Assembly (NCBI GenBank): GCA_002413395.1 | Contig: DHWX01000048.1 | Span: forward strand, 1 to 24,466 | Direction: 5' to 3' | DNA from: Polaromonas sp. UBA5171 | Lineage (GTDB): Bacteria; Pseudomonadota; Gammaproteobacteria; Burkholderiales; Burkholderiaceae_C | Length of the DNA: 24,466 bases | Shown here: piece by piece, positions 1 to 8,011 of the stretch | Layout of the letters: each line of letters begins with the position of its first letter | How positions within the stretch are numbered: position 1 is the stretch's first letter | Position numbers and translations under genes: made by a program | Notes under the pieces: generated by a model | The model's input: the letters and a program-made list of their open reading frames with translations, nothing else | The model's database searches: none | What the model was told of the DNA's origin: nothing

Positions 1-71
1 TATTTTCACGTGACGCCTTACGGGCGCCCACATGATCTTGCCCCTGTTTTCCAGACTCCTTAAGCCACCCA

Positions 72-299
72 TTATGCGGACTTTCTGTCGTGCTGCTGGG
101 CCGCGTTCCAGCGTTGCTCAAACGTCATCGGGCTGACATAACTCAACGTCGAGTGCAATCTCTTGTGGTTGTAGAAATTCAGCCAGTCAATGACTTCGTC
201 CATGGCCTGGCGCCGAGTGGCAAATCTTCTGCCGTACAGCCTGCCAACCTTCAATCTGCCCCACAGACTCTCAGTGGGTGCGTCCCAGCAGTTGCTTGT
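72..299 (-). pseudogene. IS3-family transposase, C-terminal fragment
   Basis: About 75 codons read on the minus strand and end at the stop at 72-74. The peptide carries the end of an rve/DDE integrase domain: a CWD-APTESLWGRLK block containing the last catalytic Glu, followed by the family-typical WLNFYNHKRLHSTLSYVSP tail. The first two catalytic Asp residues are missing. Family members usually read NCWDNA at this point, whereas here it is NCWDA, so a codon may also be lost close to the break. Reading further upstream on the minus strand only gives the antisense of the neighbouring IS. It is not expected to be functional. Confidence 0.75.
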
Positions 300-860
300 C
301 CGCTGGACCGGGTGAATCGGCAATTCAAGGCGCAGCGTCCCAACCAGTTGTGGGTGTCGGACTTCACCTATGTCTCGACCTGGCAGGGTTGGCAGTACGT
401 GGCCTTCGTCATTGACGTCTTCGCACGACGCATCGTGGGTTGGCGCATGAGCAGTTCCATGCGCACGGACTTCGTGCTCGATGCGCTGGAGCAGGCCCTG
501 TACGCACGTCAACCAGAACGCAACGATGCCTTGATACACCACAGCGACCGGGGCTCTCAGTACGTGTCGATCCGCTACAGCGAACGCCTGACCGAGGCGG
601 GCATAGAACCCTCTGTGGGCAGCAAAGGCGACAGCTACGACAACGCCCTGGCTGAGACGATCAACGGCTTATACAAGGCCGGACTTGTTCACCGCCGTGC
701 ACCCTGGAAGACCAAGGAGTCGTTAGAACTGGCAACTCTTGAATGGGTGTCATGGTTCAACCACCACCGACTGCTGGAGCCAATAGGCTACATTCCCCCT
801 GCCGAAGCTGAGGAAAATTCCTATCGGCAACTCGCCTGTCAGACCGCAATATCGGTCTGA
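300..860 (+). pseudogene. IS3-family transposase (OrfB), N-terminally truncated
   Basis: This is an in-frame stretch of about 186 codons ending at 858-860. It contains the complete DDE core of an IS3-family OrfB: first Asp in WVSDFTYVS, second Asp in HHSDRGSQY, Glu in NALAETINGLYK, and then the WVSWFNHHRLL tail. The family protein is about 270-300 residues, so the N-terminal DNA-binding part is gone. The break falls where the opposite-strand IS fragment begins. OrfA and the left terminal repeat were not found, so autonomous transposition is unlikely. The frame stays open upstream to 90, but that part is antisense to the other IS fragment and I leave it out. Confidence 0.8.
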
Positions 861-894
861 CTTAAACCAACCGGCCTCCACGAAACCCGGGGAA

Positions 895-1569
895 ATGCTG
901 TTCGACGAGCCCCCCTTCAGAGCCTACGCTGCCAATATCACACCCGACCCGGACACCGGTATCGGCAAATGGACCGATGCCCAATTGGCCAAAGCCATCC
1001 GTACAGGCGTTCGACCCGACAAGAGCATCATCGGCCCGCCCATGCCGATCGAGTTCTACCGCCACATCTCAGACAGCGACCTCGCAGCCATCATCACCTA
1101 CCTTAGAGTGCAGCCCGCTGTCAAAAATGAAATGCCCAAGTCGCAATACAACATTCCCCTGCCACCCAGTTACGGCTCGTCCATCAAGAATGTGAAGGCG
1201 CCGGCGACCAGCGACAAAGTGAAATATGGTGAATACTTGGCGAATATCGGTCACTGCATGGAATGCCACACACCACGCAACGACAAGGGCATGCTGCAAC
1301 TCGGCAACCTGGGTGCGGGCGGCCAAGTATTCAAGGGGCCGTGGGGAGAAAGCGTTGCACGCAACCTGACACCGCACAAGTCTGGCCTGAAAGACTGGAC
1401 CGATGCCCAAATCGCGAAGGCCATCCGCAGCGGCGTTGACAAAAATGGCCAGCCCTACAAGCCGCCGATGGCATTTGATTTCTACAAGAATATCAATGAC
1501 GCTGACATGAGCGCGTTGATCGCTTACTTGCGCTCGCTGAAACCACAGGAATTTGCCGGCAAGATATAG
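895..1569 (+). pseudogene. Diheme cytochrome c, 5' end lost at the IS edge
   Basis: The remaining 224 codons resemble the periplasmic diheme cytochrome c subunits that pass electrons from membrane-bound dehydrogenases. Two repeated cytochrome c folds are visible. The first (about residues 1-75) has the AANITPDPDTGIGKWTDAQL block and a PPMPIEFY Met-ligand region, but no CxxCH. The second (about 105-220) has the heme motif CMECH, ARNLTPHKSG and PPMAFDFY. The family normally begins with a signal peptide and a first CxxCH, both missing here. The recognisable sequence starts exactly where the IS right end stops, so I infer that insertion or deletion removed the 5' part. The ATG at 895 is only an internal Met, and no export signal remains. 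A functional protein is unlikely. Confidence 0.75.
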
Positions 1570-1609
1570 TGGGTAATCAACATGCGGTCATGTCCTTTTA
1601 CTGGACGGC

Positions 1610-1633
1610 CAGCCCACAGCAAACTGCGGGCTG
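1610..1633. terminator. Strong hairpin between converging gene remnants
   Basis: The arms cagcccacag and ctgcgggctg form a 10-bp stem with one A-C mismatch and a four-base caaa loop. The hairpin lies 40 bp after the cytochrome stop and 42 bp from the end of the opposing isochorismatase remnant, where a two-way terminator would be expected. No T-tract follows on either strand, so it is terminator-like rather than a classical intrinsic terminator. Confidence 0.4.
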
Positions 1634-1674
1634 AAAGCAATAGCAATCGTTGATCACCGCAAGCCGATTCGCTG

Positions 1675-1937
1675 CTATTCGATCTTGATCGCGTCTGGCG
1701 TGGTGAGCATGAAGGCTCTGCCGGTGCAGGCCCATTGATCAGGCTCCAAACGGTCGCCTGCTCCTCATATAGACTTCCATCCGGTACGCAATCCATCGGC
1801 AACACGACCTTGTAGCTGTTTTGAGCGGCGCCGGGTCGCAGTATGGAGCGCAGCGCCGAAGGCGATGGCCCCGCAAATGATGACCGTTTTGACGTTTTTA
1901 GCCTTCAGGTACTCATCGAGCTTGGCCCCAGCACTCG
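1675..1937 (-). pseudogene. Isochorismatase-family hydrolase remnant with two frameshifts
   Basis: Three minus-strand frames joined together give a continuous C-terminal half of a cysteine hydrolase. The first segment is KLDEYLKAKNVKTVIICGAI, followed by FGAALHTAT. The second is GAAQNSYKVVLPMDCVPDG followed by SLYEEQATVWSLINGPAPA. The third is FMLTTPDAIKIE and a stop at 1675-1677. The VIICG block carries the Cys expected to be the nucleophile of this family. One extra base after LHTAT and one missing base after GPAPA break the frame, and the N-terminal half with the catalytic Asp was not found. It sits just downstream of cobC on the same strand but has no evident B12 role. The assignment comes from reassembling frames by eye. 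Confidence 0.6.
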
Positions 1938-1971
1938 ATGAGACTCAGTTTGCAGTCGGCGGCAACACATT

Positions 1972-2517
1972 TCAGGCCTTGAGTTCACACCAACGTCCAA
2001 ATGCTGGTGCATCGCGCGGCCACTGCGCAGCTTGTTGCACCCGTCTTGCTCCCTGCGCAATTAAAGTCGCCGCACGAATCACCCCGGCGTGGGTGATCCA
2101 GGCCACATCACACCCCGCGCATTGCGCCTCGTCCCACGCGCTGACGACACGCTGCATGAATTCGAACACGCTCATTTCCCCCCCAAAACGATGACCTGCA
2201 AAGTCGGCCATCCAGCCGTCGTAGTCAGCTTGCGGGATGGCATCCCAGCGCTGGCCTTCCCAGCAACCAAAGTCCATCTCTGACAGTCGCGTATCTATTT
2301 TGTAAGCCAAATCCGGTCTTAACTCTTGTAGACAGTTTGCGAGTCGCCCACATCTTTGTAGCGGTGACGAAATCACCGAGACGTCTTTTGGCAACATCTG
2401 CGCCAAGGCGTGGGCCGCTTGCTGCGTGGCCTGATCGTCCGCCGCCACATCGGTGGCGCCGTAGCAGACGCCCGGCGCGATCAAGGGTTGCGCATGGCGC
2501 ACCAGCCACAGCTTCAT
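1972..2517 (-). CDS. cobC: Alpha-ribazole phosphatase, histidine phosphatase family
   Basis: This 181-residue protein should remove the 5' phosphate of alpha-ribazole phosphate (or of adenosylcobalamin phosphate) in the last stage of cobalamin synthesis. It opens with LVRHAQP, the RHG/RHA phospho-histidine motif of the phosphoglycerate-mutase superfamily (His about residue 8). A second-half ITHAG motif supplies the other catalytic His, and SEMDFGCWEGQ is the usual CobC signature. It is the last gene of the B12 operon, 19 bp after the cobS stop. Generic histidine phosphatases share the same motifs, so the specific role leans on its position next to cobS and cobT. No clear terminator was found after it. 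Confidence 0.88.
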   Translation of the reverse strand: MKLWLVRHAQPLIAPGVCYGATDVAADDQATQQAAHALAQMLPKDVSVISSPLQRCGRLANCLQELRPDLAYKIDTRLSEMDFGCWEGQRWDAIPQADYDGWMADFAGHRFGGEMSVFEFMQRVVSAWDEAQCAGCDVAWITHAGVIRAATLIAQGARRVQQAAQWPRDAPAFGRWCELKA

Positions 2518-2536
2518 GCAGGGGCTTTCACCGGCT

Positions 2537-3379
2537 TCACAGACTCACAGCCAGGCCGAGGTAGAACGCCAGCTCACACACCTGTTGGGTGGCGCCCAGG
2601 CAGTCACCGGTAAAGCCTTGCAGGCGTCGCCAAAACCAGCACCACATCAACAAAAAGGCGACACCGGACGCGACCAGTGCTGTCGCCAATGCCAACAGCA
2701 GCGCCATCGGGTTCTTTCCAATAGAGATCAAATTAATAGCTGATTGCGCATATGCAACGAGGGCTAGAGCCATAAGACACCATATCAAAGCGGTGAAGAG
2801 ACTGGCGCCACTGATCTGGTCCGCCAGCGGCTTGGACTTGGACCCGGCCGCATCACCCACATGCGGCATGAGGCGAATCAACAGCAGCGGCCAGGTGCGT
2901 GACACCACATGCGCCAAAAACAGCGCGGTGCACAGCAGCAGCCCGCTCACCGAGCCCAGCAGGGCCAGCAAAGACACCTTGGACAGTAGCACCAGCACCA
3001 CGGCAATGGCACCAAACGCACCCACCCGTGAATCTTTCATGATGATCAGAGCGCGGTCCCGATCCTGGCTGCCGCCCAACCCGTCGGCCACATCAGCCAG
3101 GCCGTCTTCATGGAATGCGCCCGTGATCAACACCCCAAAAGCCGTTCCCCACACCGCCGCCACCAGCGGTGCAAACACGCTGGACCCCAGCCCCACCAGC
3201 AACAGCGCCGTAACGGCCGCCACCAGAGCACCCACCAGCCAGCCCACGCCCGGGAAATGTCCGGCACTGGCGCGCAGCATGGCCGGGCTGTAGCCTACCC
3301 ATTCGGCCAGTCGCCCGGTAACCGGAAGGCGGGTGAAAAACTGCAAGGACAGCAGGTAGTGGCGACAAAACTGGCGCAT
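2537..3379 (-). CDS. cobS: Adenosylcobinamide-GDP ribazoletransferase (cobalamin synthase)
   Basis: This integral membrane enzyme joins adenosylcobinamide-GDP to alpha-ribazole (phosphate). With the ATG start it has 280 residues. Signature blocks are FHEDGLADVADGLGG near residue 90, a DSRVGAFG block near 115, and GFTGDCLGATQQ near the C-terminus. About six hydrophobic segments lie between and after them. A TTG at 3385 would overlap the cobT stop and add two residues. I prefer the ATG at 3379, three bases after that stop. Residues around 205-220 are encoded by an AT-rich short repeat (2721-2772) read in frame. All catalytic motifs are intact, so the protein should still work. Confidence 0.93.
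   Translation of the reverse strand: MRQFCRHYLLSLQFFTRLPVTGRLAEWVGYSPAMLRASAGHFPGVGWLVGALVAAVTALLLVGLGSSVFAPLVAAVWGTAFGVLITGAFHEDGLADVADGLGGSQDRDRALIIMKDSRVGAFGAIAVVLVLLSKVSLLALLGSVSGLLLCTALFLAHVVSRTWPLLLIRLMPHVGDAAGSKSKPLADQISGASLFTALIWCLMALALVAYAQSAINLISIGKNPMALLLALATALVASGVAFLLMWCWFWRRLQGFTGDCLGATQQVCELAFYLGLAVSL
2721..2772. repeat. Short AT-rich interspersed repeat inside cobS
   Basis: The stretch aattaatagctgattgcgca followed by tatgcaacgagggctagagc stands out from the GC-rich gene around it. It resembles a small dispersed repeat I recall from Comamonadaceae genomes (core: aatagctg, gcgc, then caa, then gggctagag). It is read through in frame on the minus strand as hydrophobic residues in the loop or membrane-segment region of CobS. 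Family membership is from memory. A second, diverged candidate is at 23521-23586. Confidence 0.45.
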
Positions 3380-3381
3380 TT

Positions 3382-4461
3382 TCAAACGGCGCTGGTCTCG
3401 GGGGCAGATTTTTCGGACACCCCGGCGGACTCAAAACTGGCCATGTCGCGCAGGATGGTGCAGGCCGACTGCAACAGCGGCCAGGCCAGCGCACCGCCCG
3501 AGCCTTCGCCCAGGCGCAGCCCCAAATCCAGCAAGGCCTGCACGCCCAGATACTGCAGCATGAATTCATGACCGCGCTCTCCCGAACGGTGTGCAAACAC
3601 GCAGCGTTGCAGCACCAGCGGCTGCAGCGCATGCGCGACCAGCACGGCTGACGTGGCAATGAAGCCATCCACCACCACCACGCGGCGCTCATGTGCGGCT
3701 TGCAGCACAGCACCCACCATGGTGGCAATTTCAAACCCGCCCAGGGCGGCCAGCGCTTCCAGCGGCGCTCTTGCCTCGGCGTGGCATGTCAGCACTTCGC
3801 GCAGCACAGCGGTTTTGCGTTGCACGGCGGGCGCATCCAAGCCGGTGCCGGCGCCGGTGCAGAGCTCAATGTCCAGCCCGGCCAGGCGAGCCAGCAAGAG
3901 CGAAGCGGCCGAGGTGTTGCCAATGCCCATTTCGCCCAGCAGCAGCGCATTGCCGGGCAGGCTTTTGACAATTTCCCGCCCGTTTTGCAGCGCCTTCTGG
4001 CATTGGGCGACCGTCATGGCGGCTTGTGTTGAAGAGTCTGCCGTGCCGTTCGCCACCTTGCGCACCAGCAGGCCAGGGCGCTGCGCGCCTGCTGGAAGAC
4101 CGGCCAAAAAGTCGTGATTCACACCGCAATCGACCACGGTGAGGCTGATGCCGTTCTGCCGCGCCAGCACGCTCACAGCAGCGCCACCGGCCAAAAAATT
4201 TTCCACCATCTGCCAGCTCACATCGCTGGGAAACGCCGAAATGCCACGCGCCGTCAGGCCATGGTCACCGGCAAAGACCACCAGTTGCGGCTGGTCCAGG
4301 GCTGGCGACTCGGTGCCCAGGATTTCACCCAGCTGCAGCGCCAGGGATTCAAGCCGCCCCAGCGAGCCCAAGGGCTTGGTCTTGTTGTCCAGTTTGTGTT
4401 GCAGGGCTGTTGTGAGGGCGGGGGTACGGATGTCGGCAAGGGTGGGCAGGGAGGAGTTCAT
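3382..4461 (-). CDS. cobT: Nicotinate-nucleotide:dimethylbenzimidazole phosphoribosyltransferase
   Basis: This enzyme transfers ribose phosphate from nicotinate mononucleotide to dimethylbenzimidazole, giving alpha-ribazole phosphate for CobS. At 359 residues it has the usual CobT length. Family blocks are LDNKTKPLGSLGRLE near the N-terminus, VVFAGDHGLTARGISAFP near 80, VDCGVNHDF, GEMGIGNTSAASLL near 180, and the C-terminal LRLGEGSGGALAWPL block whose Glu is the expected catalytic base. The start ATG is at 4459-4461. It is separated from cobQ by 52 bp, one of the larger gaps in the operon, and is followed by cobS three bases after its stop. Pairing with bluB in the same operon fits use of dimethylbenzimidazole as lower ligand. 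Confidence 0.95.
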   Translation of the reverse strand: MNSSLPTLADIRTPALTTALQHKLDNKTKPLGSLGRLESLALQLGEILGTESPALDQPQLVVFAGDHGLTARGISAFPSDVSWQMVENFLAGGAAVSVLARQNGISLTVVDCGVNHDFLAGLPAGAQRPGLLVRKVANGTADSSTQAAMTVAQCQKALQNGREIVKSLPGNALLLGEMGIGNTSAASLLLARLAGLDIELCTGAGTGLDAPAVQRKTAVLREVLTCHAEARAPLEALAALGGFEIATMVGAVLQAAHERRVVVVDGFIATSAVLVAHALQPLVLQRCVFAHRSGERGHEFMLQYLGVQALLDLGLRLGEGSGGALAWPLLQSACTILRDMASFESAGVSEKSAPETSAV

Positions 4462-4513
4462 GGTGGAAGGTCAGGTTAAGGTTAATGAAGGAAAAATTCT
4501 GTGCAGTCTGCAC

Positions 4514-5998
4514 TCAGGCTATCAAAGCCGACAAAACACCCGGCTCGAAATACTGTTCAATATAGTCGGCCAGGCCATCAAATACCACCTCCAGCGTTGG
4601 CACCGGACCAGCCAGACTGGCACCAAACAGGGCTTGCAAGGCGGCAGCATCTTCAAACAGGCCATGCAGGTACAAACCCAGCACATTGCCCGCGCCGTTC
4701 TGCCAGGCCAGGCCACCGGGCATGACGACGCGGGCCACATCGCCATTTTTGGCCATGGCAGCGTGCTGCTGCGTTTGGCCATGGTGAATTTCATAGCCTG
4801 CCACCTGCACCCCGGCCAGCGCGGCCCATGGCCCTGCCATGCTGGCGTCGAAGCCGGCTTGCGTGTGCTGCACCGTTTTGTCGGCCTCGAACACGGTCAC
4901 CAGAGGCAACAAGCCCAGGCCCGGCATGTTGCCCAAATAGGCGTGTTCGATGCCATGCGGGTCAATCAGCGCCTCACCCAGTATTTGCAGACCGCCACAA
5001 ATGCCCAGCACGGCGCCACCCTGCCCGGCGTGGCAGCTAATAGCCGCATCCAGCCCCTGCAGGCGCAGCCAGGCCAGATCGCCACTGGTGTGCTTGGTGC
5101 CAGGCAGGATGATCCAGTCCGTGGGTGCCAGATTAGCCAATTCCGAGGGGCTGCGCACCCATTGCAAGCGCACGCCGGGGATGTTTTTAAGCGGCTGAAA
5201 CTCGTCGAGGTTGCTGATGCGCGGATAGGCGATGACGGCGATTGTTTTGGTCACCACACCCGCCGCTGTGCTGCGGTCATCAAACACCCCGTCTTCTTCC
5301 GGCAAGCCGTGCTGCCACCACATCGGCAAGGTGGCCACCGTGGGCACGCCGGTCAGGTCCTGCAGCATCTGCGGCGCCGGGGCCAGCAGACTCGCATCGC
5401 CGCGAAACTTATTTAAAACATAGCCCTTGATCAGCGCCCGTTCCGGCTTGGGCAGCAGCGCCCAAGTGCCGTACAAATGGGCAAAGGCACCACCGCGATC
5501 AATGTCGGTGACCAACAGGCAAGCGGCCTGAGCGTGCAGGGCGACGCGCATGTTGACGATGTCGCTCTCTGACAGATTGATCTCGGCCGGTGAACCGGCG
5601 CCCTCAATCACCACCACGTCGTTCTCGGCCATCAATTCATCCAGCGCTTGAGCAATCACCGGCCAGACGCTGGCACTGCGGCCGCGCCACGCCATTTTGG
5701 ACAGGACCTCGTCCACCTGCCCCATCAGCACCACCTGGCTGTGGGTGTCGCGCTCGGGCTTGAGCAGCAGCGGATTCATGCGCACATCGGGCACAGCGCG
5801 GGCTGCCAGCGACTGGAAATATTGGGCACTGCCGATCTCCCCCTGCTTGACCACCCGTGCGTTATTGCTCATGTTCTGCGCCTTGAACGGAGCGACTTTC
5901 AAACCCTGTCGGGCGTAATAGCGGCACAGGGCGGTGGTCAGCCAGCTTTTGCCGGCGCCGCTGGTAGTGCCCAGCACCATCACGCATTTGGCGGTCAT
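4514..5998 (-). CDS. cobQ: Adenosylcobyric acid synthase (glutamine-hydrolysing)
   Basis: CobQ amidates positions b, d, e and g of adenosylcobyrinate a,c-diamide using ATP and glutamine. It has 494 residues in two domains. The N-terminal dethiobiotin-synthetase-like ATPase shows TTSGAGKSWLTTALCRYY (P-loop near residue 11), APFKAQNMSNNA, and VVIEGAGSPAEINL near 135. The C-terminal class I-like amidotransferase domain has the Cys nucleophile in LGICGGLQILGEAL near 335 and the matching His in LYLHGLFE near 445. The start ATG lies one base after the cobD stop (tgagatg), so translation is probably coupled. Nothing in the sequence looks damaged. Confidence 0.95.
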   Translation of the reverse strand: MTAKCVMVLGTTSGAGKSWLTTALCRYYARQGLKVAPFKAQNMSNNARVVKQGEIGSAQYFQSLAARAVPDVRMNPLLLKPERDTHSQVVLMGQVDEVLSKMAWRGRSASVWPVIAQALDELMAENDVVVIEGAGSPAEINLSESDIVNMRVALHAQAACLLVTDIDRGGAFAHLYGTWALLPKPERALIKGYVLNKFRGDASLLAPAPQMLQDLTGVPTVATLPMWWQHGLPEEDGVFDDRSTAAGVVTKTIAVIAYPRISNLDEFQPLKNIPGVRLQWVRSPSELANLAPTDWIILPGTKHTSGDLAWLRLQGLDAAISCHAGQGGAVLGICGGLQILGEALIDPHGIEHAYLGNMPGLGLLPLVTVFEADKTVQHTQAGFDASMAGPWAALAGVQVAGYEIHHGQTQQHAAMAKNGDVARVVMPGGLAWQNGAGNVLGLYLHGLFEDAAALQALFGASLAGPVPTLEVVFDGLADYIEQYFEPGVLSALIA

Positions 5999-5999
5999 C

Positions 6000-6998
6000 T
6001 CAGTCCTCGGTTAGGGTGCGTTGCGGGAGGTGTGTCATGGATTGCCACGCCATTTTCAGGGCGTTTTGCGCAGCGGGTGGCTGCACGCTCACGCGCACAT
6101 GGCCCGGCAGTCCAAACGATGTTGTGTCACGCAGCTTGACGCCTGCCGCACGCAAGCGGGTCAAGTCCGGCGCTTGCGTCGGCCCCGCGCAGAAAAAATT
6201 CGTCTCGCTGGGCAAACAGGCCCAACCCAACGCGTGCAGCATGGCAATCTGTTGGATCTTCCAGGCTCTCAAAACGTACAGGCTCTCAGTCAGCCAAGCC
6301 TGCACGTCAGGCTGGACCCAGGCCTGCAACAGGGCCACGCCATGCGCGCCCACCGGCCACGACGCGCCCAGGCGCTCCAGCGCTGCCACGCAAGCCTGCG
6401 CGTCCAGCGGCGCAATCACGTAGGCGGCACGCACGCCGGTCAGGCCCAGCGCCTTGTTGGGCGTCCACAGCTGCCAGACCTGCGCCAGTTGATCGTCGGT
6501 CAAGGTTGATGCGCCACTCAGGCGCAGCGGCTCGTAGGCACGATCCAGCACCAGTGGTGCACGCATCGTGGCCGACCAGAATGCGTGCGCCATGCCCAAC
6601 GGGCTGGACGGCTCACACGCCCAGAGCAGTTGCGCCTCTTCAGGCTGCGTCGTCAGGCCCAAACCCCAAGCCTGCGCGGCCTGCGCGTAGTCGCCATAGC
6701 TGTGTGGTGGCAGGCACACCTGGCGCCCGCCTTGTTGCGCCACCCAGGCGGTGATGCGAAAAATGAACTCGCTGGCACTTCCCGCCAGCAGCACGCGCTG
6801 CACCTCCACGCCATGAAAAGCGGCCAGCTGTGCGCGCAGCGCGGCATAGCTGGCATCAGGGTAGCGGGTAGCGTCAGCCTGCTGCACCGCCGCCAAGGCA
6901 ATGGGGCACGGGCCGCAGGCATTGCTGTTGGTGGAAAAGTCGTAGCGCGGCACCCCCGACGCGTCGGGGCCGCCATGAATGCGCTGCGGCGACGTCAT
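6000..6998 (-). CDS. cobD: L-threonine-O-3-phosphate decarboxylase
   Basis: This PLP enzyme (called cobC in the Pseudomonas scheme) makes (R)-1-amino-2-propanol phosphate, the linker that CbiB adds to cobyric acid. It is a fold-type I aminotransferase-like protein of 332 residues. Visible blocks are YDFSTNSNACGPCP at the N-terminus, LAGSASEFIFRI near 70, the VLDRAYEPLRL segment with the PLP-ring Asp, and TPNKALGLTGVRAAYV near 185 with the Schiff-base Lys. The ATG overlaps the cbiB stop by four bases (atga). The SASEF block differs slightly from the common form, but all key positions are present. No threonine kinase (PduX) gene is in the window, so threonine phosphate must come from elsewhere. 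Confidence 0.9.
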   Translation of the reverse strand: MTSPQRIHGGPDASGVPRYDFSTNSNACGPCPIALAAVQQADATRYPDASYAALRAQLAAFHGVEVQRVLLAGSASEFIFRITAWVAQQGGRQVCLPPHSYGDYAQAAQAWGLGLTTQPEEAQLLWACEPSSPLGMAHAFWSATMRAPLVLDRAYEPLRLSGASTLTDDQLAQVWQLWTPNKALGLTGVRAAYVIAPLDAQACVAALERLGASWPVGAHGVALLQAWVQPDVQAWLTESLYVLRAWKIQQIAMLHALGWACLPSETNFFCAGPTQAPDLTRLRAAGVKLRDTTSFGLPGHVRVSVQPPAAQNALKMAWQSMTHLPQRTLTED

Positions 6999-8011
6999 AA
7001 AACCTCTCCGGTTGCCACAACAAGAAGAGTTGCTTGCACAATGAACACGAGGGCGACAAGAACTTTTGATGCGTAGACTACAGCGCGCTGCATGTCATGC
7101 GTTTGTGGCGCCCGCCCCACCGCATTGAGCACATAGACGCCCGGCTTGTGCAGACGCACCCCCAGCGCCAGCGCCATGGCAGCCATGGGCCAGCCACTGT
7201 TGGGTGACGGTGTTCGGCGGGCTTCGGAGCGCAGACGCCCGAGCGACATACCGCCCGTCACCAGCGCCAGCAGCAAGGCGGTGATGCGTGCAGGCACCCA
7301 GGACAGCCCATCATCAACGCGGGCCGCCCACTTGCCGGCCCATTCCCAGTTCTGGCCCTTGTAAACACCGCGGTAGCCCCACATGGCGTCGGCGGTATTG
7401 GCAAAGCGGTAGAGTGCCGCGCCCGGCAGGCCCAGCAGCACAAACCAGAAGATCGGGGCCACCACCGAATCGTTGAGGTTTTCCGCCAGCGACTCAATCG
7501 CACTTTCGCGCACCTGGGTCTCGGTCAAATGGGTCACATCGCGGCTGACCAGCCAGCTCAGACGTTCACGGCCAGCGGCCAGCGAGCCACCCTGTGCGGG
7601 TGCCAAGGCGTTTTCCACTGCCAGCACCTCGCTGCGCAACATGGCCCACGCGAGCATCGGCTTGAGCGCCAGGCCCAGCAGCAGCGCCGCGAGCACGCCG
7701 CCCGGAATTGGCCCCAGCGCGTCTGGCAGGGCCAGCAGCCCTTTTTGCAACGCCCACGATGCTACACAAACAACAGCTGCAACCGAAGACCATGCAATGG
7801 CTCCCAGCAAAAATGCCTTGAGGTCTGGCGTGGCATCCGCAGCGCCTTGGTGGGCAAGTTGCGATCCCTGCCTGGCCAAACGCTGCAAGTGCCGCCCAGC
7901 CCAGCCCAAGTAGTTCCCCATCCACACCACCGGATGCCAACGCCCACGCGGCTCGCCCCACCAGCGGTCAACCGCCAGCGCCACCCAAAGGGCCAGCGCC
8001 GTCAACAGCAC
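6995..8011 (-). CDS. cbiB: Adenosylcobinamide-phosphate synthase, membrane protein
   Basis: CbiB (cobD in the Pseudomonas scheme) attaches aminopropanol phosphate to adenosylcobyric acid. Blocks typical of the family are ALAVDRWWGEP and WHPVVWMGNYLGWAG at the N-terminus, SRDVTHLTETQVRESAIESL (about residues 160-180) with SLAENLNDSVVAPIFW, and ANTADAMWGYR. Several membrane helices are evident. The open frame extends to 8278, but the extra residues are antisense-like composition overlapping bluB. I place the start at GTG 8011, which has a gggaag ribosome site five bases upstream. A TTG at 8032 would add seven residues. Either start lies inside the 3' end of bluB, so the genes overlap and are probably translationally coupled. 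Confidence 0.9.
   Translation of the reverse strand: MLLTALALWVALAVDRWWGEPRGRWHPVVWMGNYLGWAGRHLQRLARQGSQLAHQGAADATPDLKAFLLGAIAWSSVAAVVCVASWALQKGLLALPDALGPIPGGVLAALLLGLALKPMLAWAMLRSEVLAVENALAPAQGGSLAAGRERLSWLVSRDVTHLTETQVRESAIESLAENLNDSVVAPIFWFVLLGLPGAALYRFANTADAMWGYRGVYKGQNWEWAGKWAARVDDGLSWVPARITALLLALVTGGMSLGRLRSEARRTPSPNSGWPMAAMALALGVRLHKPGVYVLNAVGRAPQTHDMQRAVVYASKVLVALVFIVQATLLVVATGEVL

Larger units (their letters stand above)
33..893. mobile_element. Composite scar of two IS3-family remnants
   Basis: Two incomplete IS3-type transposase reading frames meet near position 300 in opposite orientation. The left one reads on the minus strand and keeps only the C-terminal end. The right one reads on the plus strand and keeps the catalytic core to the C-terminus. 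Beyond the plus-strand stop, 861-893 looks like an IS right end (aaccaaccggcctccacgaa then acccgggg) and stops directly at the truncated cytochrome gene. On the left, 33-55 (gatcttgcccctgttttcc) resembles a second terminal repeat. Neither copy has both ends, so I infer nested insertion or IS-IS recombination followed by deletion. The outer limits are estimates and no target duplication is visible. Confidence 0.7.

Noticed and set aside
4139..5416. Plus-strand 425-codon open frame
   Set aside because: It lies antisense to cobT and cobQ, whose motifs are complete. Its residues are low-complexity His/Gln/Arg-rich, as expected of a GC-rich shadow frame.
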